From positions 310,001 to 374,000 of the forward strand of contig CAMPDV010000246.1 in NCBI GenBank assembly GCA_946699065.1: DNA of 64,000 nucleotides, read 5' to 3'. The position numbers and the translations under genes were made by a program. Shown in pieces: positions 21,241 to 33,200 of this stretch (within the stretch, counting starts at the first letter, position 1; every line of letters begins with the position of its first letter). The stretch is from Loxodes magnus. Taxonomy: Eukaryota; Ciliophora; Karyorelictea; Loxodida; Loxodidae. Below the pieces are notes generated by a model. The model had not been told where the DNA came from. It saw nothing but the letters and a program-made list of their open reading frames with translations, and searched no databases.

Positions 21241-23394
21241 TCATTTCTTATATTGAGATCCTGACTAGTTTTGATTCCCATAATTGTTTTATGGATTATA
21301 TTAAGGTACTTAAGGCTAAGTCTAATATTATTATTATGAAGAATATTAGAATTATTATGGCAAAATATTTTAGGAATTATATTAGTTGTTTTCCATTTAA
21401 GGCTATTATTATCCAAAACTTTAGTCATTATTCAAGTTTGGCTGTTGATAATTTTAACTTTACTATTATTATTCTTATTTATAAGTGATATTAATCTTTT
21501 TATTTTATACAGTAGTTTTTTATTCACACTACAAAATTAAATTCTAATTTTATACTGGTTATTATTAATAAGGTTAAAATTGCTATTATTATTTGCCAAA
21601 CTATTAACTTATATATGCCTATTATTATTATTAATTCTAATATGCCTATTGATTTTGTATTTGACCAGAAGTTGATAGCGATTATTTAGTATTCCCAACT
21701 TATGGAATAAAATTCTGCTATATAGTTTATTATGGTTGGATATTTTAGTATTATGAATTTTAATATTATTAATTTTATGCTTAATATTACTGATTAGATG
21801 GTGGCTAAATGTTTTAGTTTATTTATTTATTTTAACTTACATCTTGCTGATTAATTTATAATCATTCATCAGAATTTCTTAAACTATTTCATTATTAATC
21901 TTGATTTTATTAAATAATTCCTATATTTTACTTTTAGATATTGCCAGTATTCTATTAATGAACTTATTATTACTAATTTTATTGATTAGCCATTTAGTTT
22001 TATTAAACCCCAAAATCTAGTTATCATAAAGATTCATTTTTCTAAGTTTCTTAGGTAATATTTTCTAGCAAAAATTAAAAGCATTTATCTGCTAAAATTT
22101 AAGTTGGAATGATGGAAAGTTCCTTAATTGATTCAGAAAACGATTCCTTCAAGTATTAATCTATATAATTTGATTAATCAGCAAACTAATTCTTTAAGCA
22201 TTTGTATTTAGCTTTACATTGATACATGTTAGAGCCACATGTTTCTTATAATTCATCAACATCTTTTAGAATAGCTTTTACTTTTGTATCACTTTTTTCC
22301 CTTGAAGTATATTTGTTTCTTATTTCATTTAAAATCCAAGCAGCTATTGAGTAGACAGTTACTTAGAGATGTACATTTTCGCTTCCTTTGATATTATCTG
22401 CTTTTTCTATTAACTGCTTTGATATTTCAATTTATTTTTGAACAGTTTCTACTTCCTATTCCTAGATATTCTATAAATTATTAATCTCAGACTTCTCTTC
22501 TTCTTATTAAACTTTAACACCGTATAAAGAAGCTTATACAGGAATTTCATAAACTTACTTCGATCTAAGTCATGGATGATTATAAAAATCTTCAAAACTT
22601 ATTCGTTTTTAAGGATTTGTAAAGAGAAGTTTAGAAATCAAGTCTTTACACTATTATGAACAATTTAAACTTTCTAAGTTTGGGCCAAATAATTGATTTA
22701 CCATTACCTGATAATCTCCTATTCCTTAGAAAGGCTTTTATCCTACTAAAAGCTCATATAAGATGACTCCAGTACTCCATAAATCTACTTTATAATCATA
22801 GAGTGTGTCTCCTTTTAAAATTTCATGGGCCATGTAATGTCTTGTACCGCATTTAGTTTAGCCTTATCCTTCATCTTCAATTGATTTAGAAAGGCCTAAA
22901 TTAGAAATCTTAAGAATTGGCTTATTAGAAGTATCACTCAATAATATATTAGCTGGTTTTAAATCTCTATGCATCAATTAGAAATCTTAAAGGGCTCTGA
23001 GTCCTTCAGCTAATTATACCATGAAATAAAGAGCTTAATCTTCGCTAAGTTTGCCTCCGCTCTTTTATAAATAATCTTTGAGAGTTCCTCCTTCTGTAAA
23101 TTCCATTACTAAATAGCAGTTATTAGCAGTTGAGAATATTTCCTGTAACTAGATTAAGTTTTGGTGAGTTATTTTATACATGTTATTTATCTCTCTCTTT
23201 CTAACCACATTCGTAAACTAATATCCAGCTCCTAAATCATTTCTCAATTCTTTAATAGCAAATGGAGTTCTTGGCTTGCTTTTATCAAAATACTAAGCAT
23301 ATCAAACACTTCAAAAAGGTTTTTTATAAAGTTCTCTAATCAGAACATATTCTCCCACCTTTTTAACTTTGAGTTTTTAAGGTTAGGCTTACAT
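21241..23394 (-). CDS. Family-B protein kinase with Gln/Asn-rich tail, copy 1
   Basis: ATG 23394-23392 to TGA 21243-21241: exactly 718 codons with TAA/TAG as Gln and TGA as Trp, no frameshift. Ser/Thr kinase domain about residues 13-275: YVLIREL, FAIKEL with Lys48, [21 protein letters not shown] (Asp144), [36 protein letters not shown]. Then a mid-region to about 455 and a tail of about 260 residues almost wholly Gln, Asn, Tyr and Ser, ending NQSGSQYKK. Internal TGA: residues 28, 31, 275 (the canonical HPW tryptophan), 457 and two in the tail. Two features speak against catalysis in this copy: the DFG motif reads NLG (copy 2 DLG) and the glycine loop is degraded (KKPF where copy 2 has GKGAFG). 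It may be a pseudokinase, or decaying under weak constraint. The architecture is ULK/CaMK-like; subfamily unsure. Divergent tRNA-Ser lies 1.7 kb upstream. Confidence 0.88.
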
Positions 23395-25141
23395 TTTTTA
23401 AAATTATAAGTAAAGTTTAAAATTAAAATAAATTGCAAGATAATTAAATAGAATCAACTAGAATTTTTAAATATTAAATAAATCAAAGGATAAATAAAGT
23501 AAATTAAGCTTACAAGCTTTTGATTTAAATTTCTTAAATAAATGAAAATAATTAATTCTAATATATTTTAGCTCCTTTTACTTTGAGCTTACAAAAGCCA
23601 AAAAAGCTTAATTTATATATCTGAAAGTAACTAGAAAATTAATAAGAAAATAGATCTAATTAAAGGATTTTAAGAATAAGAAAAGCTTTGAATAATTTAT
23701 ATTTATAATGAAGATAAAAAGGAAGAAAATTGAATTTAAAATGAGATGAATTGGGGATTTATTTGTAATAAGGCTTTTTAGTTTAGTTTGTATTTATTTA
23801 ATTTGGAAAATAATAGCAAAATTACACTTACAAGTAACTTATCTAAGTTTAAATTAATTAGGGATATTTTTATTGATAAAGTTATATAATAAAACCATTG
23901 AGAAAGCTATTTAACTTGAGCGAATAGCAAAAGACACCAAATTTAAAAAATTATTTAAAAACTAATTTTTAAAGATTAAATCCAAATGGACTTGAAATTA
24001 TATAACCTACAAAAATAGAAGAAGAATCTTTATAAAATAAATCTAGAAAATTTATAATGAAACTACTTACAAAGTAAATAAATTTGGATTTACTAAAAAA
24101 TTATTTTATAAATCTAAATCATTTTAAATACTTTCTAGTCATAATAGTTAATAGATCTATATTCTATTTATACTTATACCTTTGTTTATTTAATTATTAA
24201 TTATTAGTTAATTATAATTATCCCTTATATTATTCATCTCTTTCATTACTTTAATAAGCACTTTTAGTTATACCTTATTGCTTTCATTGTAATACCAAAT
24301 AATTTATTATCTCTTCCTTTTTATAACTTCATGATATCTAATTAATTTAGGAATTATTCAGAATTTATTCCAAGATATAAAAGAAAGAAATCTATTGTTT
24401 TATATTTTAGATTTGATTAAGAGCCCAAAAAGCTATTTAGAAGATATATCTACAATAAAGCTAAAATTTGAATCATTTCTATAGATATAGGCATTGAAAA
24501 AGTAGAAAGGTAGAAATTATATTAGACTATTCTAGCTTTAATTAAATCTTAGGTTGAGATAACTTACAAATAAGCTTTTTAAATAGTTGTATAGAGGAAT
24601 AATATAAAGCACAAGATTATTTAATTACTAGAGCAGTTTATGCTAAGATTCTCTGTTTAAGTTGAGAGTTTATATTAATAAAGATTGGTGATATAGCTTA
24701 AATAATGCTTATATGATTCAAAGCAACTAGCTTAGTGAGTAAATTACATTTATTTATGCTTAATAACATTTTCAATGCTTATATGCATTAAAAGTGTTCA
24801 GGATGGATATAATTACTATGATAGATAATTCTATTTATTTTCTGAAGCATGTAGCTTAATCTTTGAAAGATGATTATATAGTCAAAAGTTATTAACTTTA
24901 GTTTAGGTAAATTAAATTAAATTATTTGATTATGATTTATTAATTAAAGCTAAATTACTTTAAATTTGCAAAGAGTTTAGATATTGTAGACTTATTAATA
25001 AATTATTTGACTCTTATATTTTACTTTTAGTAAGCTAAAAGGCTATAATTTAGATTTGCTTAACTTAAATACTCTATTTAATGTAAAGTTGTAATGAAAA
25101 AGTTTTACTTTAAAAAAGGGTTCAAAGCAAGAGTTATATAA
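23395..25141. other. Duplicated intergenic region between kinase B and tRNA-Ser
   Basis: AT-rich DNA. Patchy similarity to 50.05-51.71 kb shows that kinase, spacer and tRNA were duplicated as one block. No further gene recognised. Confidence 0.55.
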
Positions 25142-25223
25142 GACACTATGGCCGAGTGGTTAAGGCGACAGACTAGAAATCTGTTGGGAATTTCCCGCGC
25201 AGGTTCAAATCCTGCTGGTGTCG
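25142..25223 (+). tRNA. tRNA-Ser (anticodon AGA)
   Basis: Plus-strand copy of the class II tRNA-Ser(AGA), 82 nt, with the same arms as the copy at 306-387 and a TTTTTT terminator immediately after. It sits between the kinase B and the P-type ATPase. Confidence 0.96.
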
Positions 25224-26081
25224 TTTTTTCTCGTCTATAAACTATAAAAAATAACCTTGATAATTATAATATATTTAGACTTTAACGACAAAGAGCTTTA
25301 GTAAAACGACATTAAGAGCTATAAAATCCTTAGAATTGAAAGTGTATTTATTTATATAATTTAAAGCTACATTTAGAATATATTTTCATTCAATCCTCAA
25401 CATACTAAATTAGATTGTGACTAGTAGCTCTTTAATACGCAAAATCCTAGCTTTTTACTATATTTAATTACTTGGTATTATAAAGTAACAAGCAATAACT
25501 CACTGTCTTTTGCATTAATAGAAATAGTACTGTAGCATTGAATCTTAGACATACTAAAAATCAGCATTATTCATATAAGTAAGCAATTTATACATCGAAA
25601 GAAAGTAGTAAAGTTACTCTAAAAAGACAGAAGCTTGATAAAATAAAGGAATTATAAAATTAATAAGGAAGAGTAATTTCCCTAAGCTCAGTAATTTATT
25701 TAAAACTACTAGAGAAATCCTTTATAAGCTATAATATATTCTAGATTTTACTAAGTTGATCTGAAATCTGTCTCTGTATTTAATAATTTATCTACAATAT
25801 CTTCTATTATATTAGTAGCACTACAGTCTTAATAGAGAGAAAGACTAATAATTTAGAGACTTAGCAATAGCATCATATATATGATTAGCAGAAAGTAGAT
25901 CGAATAGTTTATTATTTGTATAAGAAAACTTATTTTAGATTGACTAGATGATCATTACATCTTTCTTTCTTCCTATTTCACATTTTTATTTATCAAAAGC
26001 TAGATAATTCCATCTATCAGTATTGCTAATATTAGTTAGTTCAAGATGATATTTATTAATTGGTTTTATCTTTTTCTAAAA
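25224..26081. other. AT-rich spacer between tRNA-Ser and ATPase
   Basis: No gene recognised. Parts are similar to 51.8-52.77 kb in the second copy of the module. Confidence 0.5.
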
Positions 26082-29000
26082 ATGGAGAAGTGATACGGAA
26101 CTCCTTTGCTAGACTTAGTGAAGCAGTTTGAAACTTCTATTGAAAACGGCTTAGATGATGCTACTGTATAAAAGAATTGGCAAAAATATGGATTTAATGA
26201 GATGCCTATTATCAGTTAGGGCTACTTTGGAAGTTTCTTTGAAAAGGTTCTAAATAAGAGCAAATATAGTCTCCTTTAACTTCCCTCAATTCTCTCTTTA
26301 TTTGCTAATCGTGATTAAAGTGATTAAAAGGATTTTATTTTTTATTCTATTCCTTTAATGGTCCATACCTTACTAATTATATCTGCAGTTCTTAGAATTA
26401 GATAGGAATGCTAAACTTAAGAAGCTAAGTAATTTAAAGAGAGCCTAAAAATGAGTAACGTTTAAGTAATAAGAAATGGAACTTAAATGTAAATAAGTGC
26501 AAGATATTTAGTCCCAGGAGATCTTTTGATTGTTAGATTGGGTGACAAAATAGAAGCTGATTGTGTTTTGGTATAAGCAAGGGAAAATGGATTATAGGTA
26601 GATTAGTCATCATTTACAGGGGAAACATAACCTGCTAGAAAATTCGTTTAATCTGATTAGAATTTAAGCCAAGAGAAAATCAGCGAAACAAATGAGCTTA
26701 TTTCTGATACAACAGTTGTAGATGGATCAGGAAAAGCTATTGTTGTTGAAACAGGCTTAAATAAATAAAGTGCAAAGCTTCAGGAATTAATAGTCGAGAG
26801 GAAGTTAAAATTTGAGAAAGAATCTGATTTGAAACTAAAATTAAATCAGTTTATTTCCCTGCTAAATATTGTAATTTTGGTTGTCTTTTTGATCTCTCTA
26901 GCTTTGAATTACAATCATTTTTATGACTTAAATGGAATATCAGTAAGTAAGATAAACTAATATTTTAAGCTTTCATTATGTTTAACTATAGCTGCATATC
27001 CTGAAATTTTTCCTGTAATTATTACAATTAGCTTAAATAAACAAGTTCAACAGCTCTTTAATTCAAACGTACTCGTTAAAAGACTTTAATCTTTAGAGGA
27101 TCTTGCCTATACTTCAGTTATCTGTACTGACATTACACCAAACTTCACTTACAATGAATTAAACGTAGTGGAGTTTATGTATCTAGGGAAAACCTAGTAG
27201 GATATAATCAATCATACTGCTGAAGGATCTTCATTTTCAATCGAATAAAAAATAAGTAATTTTGGACCTGAAAACCTCAAAAGCAAATCTCTATAAAAGT
27301 TAATTGATATTGCATGTATCAGCAATACTCTTGCCTATCAATAAGATGAGTCTTAAAAATTAGCTGGGAATGCAAGTGATAGAGCTTTTAAATTTTAGTA
27401 GAGAAAATAGGAAAAATTGCTAAAATAATACCTGATAATCAAGAGATAAAGGAGCTTAAATACAATTAATAAATTGAAAACTAGTACTAAAATTATGCTT
27501 CTTTACCCTTTACATCGTTAAGAAAAATGGGATCTGTACTCGTTCGCAGAAAAGATTAGAAGAATAATGAGTTATTGATAAAAGGTAGTGCAGAGAGAAT
27601 ACTTTAAAACTGTAATAGAGTAATTCTATCAGATGGAAAAATAGAGCCTAAAACGCCTAAACTAGAAGAGTTAATTCTTTAATAAATTTAGAAAATGAAT
27701 TAAAATGCTATGAGGACTCTAGCAGTTGCTTTCAAAGACGATAATTAAAGTCTGTAGGATTACGATGGTCCTAATCATCCAGCACATAGCTTACTCTAAG
27801 ATTCTAACAATTATGCTGAATATGAAAAAGAAGCTATTTTTGTAGGCATACTTGGCTTGTATGATCCAATAATTCCAAATTCTTCCCAATTAATAGAAGA
27901 TTGCTAAAAAGCAGGTATAAAAATTATTGTGACTAGTGGAAACATGAAAGAATATACTGAAGCTTATTCTTAATAATTAGGTATTCTTAAGTAGCAGGAT
28001 AAAAATACTTCATTAGGAGGAAATGAAGCTTCTTAAATGGGGAACAAAAAGTTAAGGGAAATCCTTGCTGATTAAAGTAATAAAGTATTTTACCGTTGTT
28101 CTCCATAGAATAAATTTTAGATAGTCTAAGCTCTCAAAATAAATGAAATAATTATCTTTATTGGAAATGGGACAAATGATGCTCCTGCTGTAAAGGAAGC
28201 TACAATAGGCGTTTCTTTTGGAATATCTGGTACATAAGTTACAAAGGAAGTAAGTGATATGATACTATTAAACGATTAATTTTAATCAGTATTATCAGCT
28301 ATAGCAATAGGAAGATCAAGCCTTTCAAATATAGTTTCTTTCTTAATATTCATTATCTCATCTAATATTGGAGAAATAATCACCATTTTAGTGGCTTCCA
28401 TTTTGAATATACCTCATGAATTCACATGGTTATAACTTCTATGGATAAATTTATCCACTGATTTTTTACCAGCTTTATCAATTATTTAAAATCCTCCTAA
28501 TTGAAGTATAATGCAAAGCAAATAAAGAAGTAGAAAAGACCCTTTAATTTCAAGATGTGCTTTTATGAGATGCTTACTAGTTGGAGCTTATATTGGTTTA
28601 GCAACAATAGGAATTTTCGTATATTGGTATGTATTCTTTGCAAGTTCTGATGGGCATTCTTTAGTAACTCTTAACTAATTAATGCACTTTTCCTAATGTT
28701 CATCATGGGAACATTTTTCGGTAAATAATTTTGGTAGCTTCAATTTTACTAGCAATCCTTGCTCATATTTTACAGTGGGCGCGTAAAAGGCAGCCACACT
28801 AAGTCTATGTGTCTTAGTGACAGTTTAAATGATTAACGCATGCAGCGCAAATAGTGAAAGATAAAGCTTATTAAAAAGCTGCTGCTTTAAGAATAAATGG
28901 CTTACATTTACCATACTTTTCACTATAGCTATATAGTGCCTCATTTTATATACTCCATTCTTAGCTAACTACTTTGGATTAGTTCCTTTAACAGCATGCG

Positions 29001-29119
29001 AATGGGGTTTAGTCTTTATATTTTCATTACCCGTCCTACTAATTGGAGAGATACTAAAGTTATGCGGTAGCAAATGTTCGAAGAAACTTGAAGCGAACTA
29101 GGAAAAGAAAAATGCTTGA
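26082..29119 (+). pseudogene. SERCA/ECA-type (P2) cation ATPase with degenerate catalytic motif
   Basis: From ATG 26082 to TGA 29117 this has the size of a calcium or Na/K pump (about 1012 codons). In order: N-terminal FLDLVKQFE, PGDLLIV, SSFTGET, PEIFPVIITISL (family PEGLP), CTDITPNFT at residues 349-357, LPFTSLRKMGSVL, KGSAER (family KGAPE), IGNGTNDAPAVKEA, then six likely membrane segments with TWLQLLWINL and DFLPALSI. One frameshift, a single base missing near 27385-27396; otherwise open apart from TGA at codon 4 (Gly in the 52.8-kb copy) and at 28502. The phosphorylated Asp is retained at residue 350, but the invariant D-K-T-G-T is D-I-T-P-N and the T-G-D motif reads T-S-G-N, so pumping is unlikely. 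A decaying pump or pseudoenzyme. A 5' fragment of a second copy lies at 52.77-53.12 kb. Confidence 0.85.
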
Positions 29120-32100
29120 GACAAGCAATAACTCTTAAAGAATTTATCACTAAGCATAATATTCCTATCTTTTTATTTAACTAAATGGTAAAAATCTTAT
29201 GCTTGCTGTAAGTTGAATACTTTTCAATGTTATCTCTTCTTATTATCTTCAGTAACTTATCAAGATATTTAGAAAACCTTAAATTATTCTATTTCTTTGC
29301 GACTAGAAGCATCTTCAAAGTATTATGCTATAAGCAATACATATTTAATTGTATTCTTTCTAAAACTTACTTAGAGTGAAATATTCTAAATTTAGTTATT
29401 AATTATGAAGAAATAAGTTTTATTTATAAAAATAGAATGTTCACTATATTTTCTAAAGGCACCAAGTTAATATAACTATCTAGCATACTTCTTTAATTAA
29501 AATATTGATATATTAATTTTCTTAATAACTAGATTTAGTTTAGGTCGCTTATATAGTCTTTAGACTTTTAATCATATAATAAAAGTAGAATTATGCCAGA
29601 CAATATACTCTTTAGTTATATTTTAGAGTAAAAGATTCTTAAATGGATATTAATTTATTTAAAGTTTCACTTTCCAAGCAAATAAACTTATTAAAACAAT
29701 TACTAAAGATTTGTGGTTTTACTAACTAGTTGGTAAGCTTTAATAGAAATACATGCTTAATATTTATTTATTATTAACTTATTTAAATAAGTTTAGTCTA
29801 TATGGTTTGATATCATTTCTACTTAAGGAAAATTCTCTTCTGTATATATTCTTTTTAATATCTTTCTTTTAAATTTTTGTGTTTTTGATATTTAATCTTT
29901 GCTTCTTAAACATTTTTATTAGGAAACTTATTTCTTCTATTTTTAATTTTTCTTAGTTACTAAATATGATATGGAACTTCTGTAATTTATTGACAAATCT
30001 TGATAAAGTAATCCTTTTTAAGAGTTCTCTAGTTATTAAAAATATCTTCAAATATAAGTGTATAAAGAGTCTTAGAAATTAATAAAGAAAACTCAATTTA
30101 TTTAAATAGTTTTTAAGTGAAAGGTATTAGCCTAATGACAAGAGAATAAAATTATTTAAGTTCTTAATATTTTCAGGATAAGATACTAAATTGATTCTAT
30201 CTAAAGTGATATTGTACAAATAATGCTGTAATTTAAGCTTTGGATTATTTTTATTTTAATTGTATTATATTGGACTAAATCTTCTTTCATTTAAAAATTA
30301 CTAGGTCTATAATTTATTATCCAGCATAGCGAGAGATAAGCTTAAAACTTAAATCATCGTTAATGGTGAAGGTATAAATGTATAATTTCTAAGCTTCATC
30401 ATTCCTTCGTTTTATTAAAGAAATCATCTACATATTTTAGTATCTATTTCAGATATGAATAAGCACTTGTTTATGATTCTTTCTAGCCTATATATAAGCA
30501 TTGCTTTAAACTAATTATAAATGAAGATTAAATTATATATAGAGATTATATTTTCTTCAGATTGATCCTATTAAAGATATCTTATATGATTTTCATTAAA
30601 ATCTAGTTATTAACTTCATCTATACTTTCTCTTACTTTCTAAGTATTCTATTACTAAGATTGATTATTAGCTTAAAGTTTTATATACCTATTAAAAGCTT
30701 TTTTATTTTCTCTATTAATAGCTTTACTTATACTTTCTCATTTTTTAATTTGATTTATAAGCATTTATTAATAAGCGTAGCCTAGTTTCATTTATTTATA
30801 ATCAATTAATATAATTCTAATTCTTTTTCTTGACTATCATTTATTTTCATCTTGCTTAATGACAAATCATAACTTTAGAACTCCTTTCTCCGCAAACTCC
30901 ATGATATCCTTCACAAATTTTAGAATCCTTTAATTCCAATAAAAATATTGCTGTTGTTCATAAAATTAATTAGTAGATGCTTATCATTATCACTGTATTA
31001 GCATTTATTATATTTACTCTTATTTATCATCATTTTTACTTCTTAGACACCTAAATCATAAAAGTCTCACATTTAGTATTTTCTATAGTAATACTTATAG
31101 ATAGTAGTATAAGATTAAGCATATTAGGCATAGAATGTATTAACTAAATTCTAAAGTTACTTTTCATGTAAATGCTTAAAGATTTAAACAGAAGATAGCA
31201 ATATTGAATCGTATTTAGTTATACATGCTATTTAGTTTAGTTAAGAGTCTAACCTTTAAGTGCTAATAATGCTCAATAATATGATAAAAAATAGTTCTAT
31301 ATCAGTAATAGAAACCACTTAAAGAAGCATACAAGCACTAGTATAATAAAAGCATTTCTATCTTTATTATACTAAGAAAATAAAAAGATACTAGTAAGTT
31401 CATTAAGCATGGAGATACGTTTAAAGTACTCCAGTTTAATAATTAACTTAAATAAATAAAGTTCTTCATATAGCTTTATATAACTTCTACTTAATTAAGC
31501 TAGCTACTTATTAAATTACTTAAATTAAGGAAGAAACACTAAATTAGAAAAATTAACTTAAGATAGCATTAGTTACAGATAGAAATATACTAAAAGCAAT
31601 TCTTATAGTAGACAGTGTAGATTTATAAGCAATATTATAATATAAAAATTATTTTTTCTTGTATGTAGTTAAGTTATGAGAAGTCAAGAGAATTTATCTG
31701 TGTTTGAAGATTATTCTCTTATTATGGGTTAAAATTAATAATTTAAATTAAACTAAAGAATTTAATAAATTTAGAAAAGATAGAAGCTAAAAGTAGATAA
31801 GAAGTTGGCTAGTTTAAATTAATTAAGGAAAAGTTTAAAATTAACCTTCATATATTTGAGAAGATTAAATTTGATAATTATATAAAACTAACCTTAAAAA
31901 ACTGAAGATTCTTAAAAAGATATAAAAGGTAAAAAAATAAAATACCTTTGATTTAGTCAGCAAGCATAAATGCTAAGTCTGATAGAAGAATATGACAAGA
32001 TTGATTATTTTCATTCAGTTAAGATTTAAAATCTTTCTTTCAAGACTTAAATAGTAAATTTATTTCCAAAAATAATAAAAATTATTCTATTCTTTAGACA

Positions 32101-32180
32101 ATTAAAAGGAACTAAAGCATTATTAGTTATTTTTAATATTTTATAATATACCATAATTTAAAATATTATACTTATTTACA
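29120..32180. other. Long AT-rich stretch without recognised genes
   Basis: About 3 kb. Frames open to TGA occur but have only the Lys/Asn/Ile/Phe composition expected by chance in such AT-rich DNA. No RNA, no copy of A, B, C or E. Confidence 0.5.
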
Positions 32181-33200
32181 AAGAAAAAGAATAAAAATCA
32201 ATAAGAATTTGCTTATTATTACAGAAATAAGAAAATAAAAATTAGGAGGTGTATGACAGTCATATTCCTCAGATAAACATATGCATATAATAATTTTAAT
32301 AGAAGAACTAGATATTTATATTGGGTATTGAGTTAAGTTCATAAATAATGCCAGATTAGAAGAATCAAAATTCTTAGATTATAGCAAAACATTAAATTTA
32401 AACAGTTCAAACCTTCAAATATAAAGGATTTATTTAATATAAGAATATAATGCAGTGATAGCTAAAGTTTATTATGGTTTAGAAATGATAAATTTAATAG
32501 GGAAAAAATCTTTATTTTAAAGGGGAATAGATGAAGGGATCGAAGCTTTAAAGGATGAATCTAGATTCTTAGAGAATAGAACTTAAATTTTTTAATTAAT
32601 TGCACAAATACCAAACGTATTCTAGAAACTAGTGATTTCGAACATTTAAGGAGTCTGAAAATAAGCAAGAAAATAAGAGTATATTAAACCATATATTCTG
32701 ATACACTTAAACTTAAAGAAGGCACTATTTATAGTTATGAAGAGTACTGGAGTGTTCTAAACAAACTTATAACAGAATTTAGCAAAATTAAGAAAAAGGA
32801 TAATTAAATTAAAATTGTGAATTATACAGAAATTAGTCAGAATTTTTTTTCAGAATTTCCCATGAAAAATCTTTAAAAATTGGGAAGGTTTAAGAATCTC
32901 AGAAAAAAAGATTGGCTTGGTATAAAATTAAATAAAGAGAAGAAATAAATTTTAGATATTAAGATTAAAAAAAAAACAAATAGGATAAAACTGATTTCAA
33001 TTTCAAATGAGAAGTGAGCAATTTTTTTATAAGCAGACAACATTGAGAGAACTTAAATTTACATCTTTAAGCTAGCTTTTAATAGCAGCTATATCTTCAA
33101 GAAATAAAATCAAATATACATAAATTAATATAAGAATATTTGATAAAGCATGAAATAGCTTTAGATTATAACATGTTATGAGGTAGCAAAGTAGTGAATA
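32181..33200 (+). pseudogene. Possible unknown protein-coding region
   Basis: Two adjacent plus-strand frames look coding-like: one up to about 32.6 kb (LEESKFLDYSKTLNL, GIDEGIEALKDESRFLENR), then another (ILETSDFEHLRSLKI, EEYWSVLNKLITEF, MKNLQKLGRFKNLRKKDW) to about 33.2 kb. Charged residues are spaced like a folded protein rather than random AT-rich sequence, and the few TGA fall where Trp would fit. The frame change suggests a pseudogene or an unseen intron. No family recognised. Confidence 0.35.
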
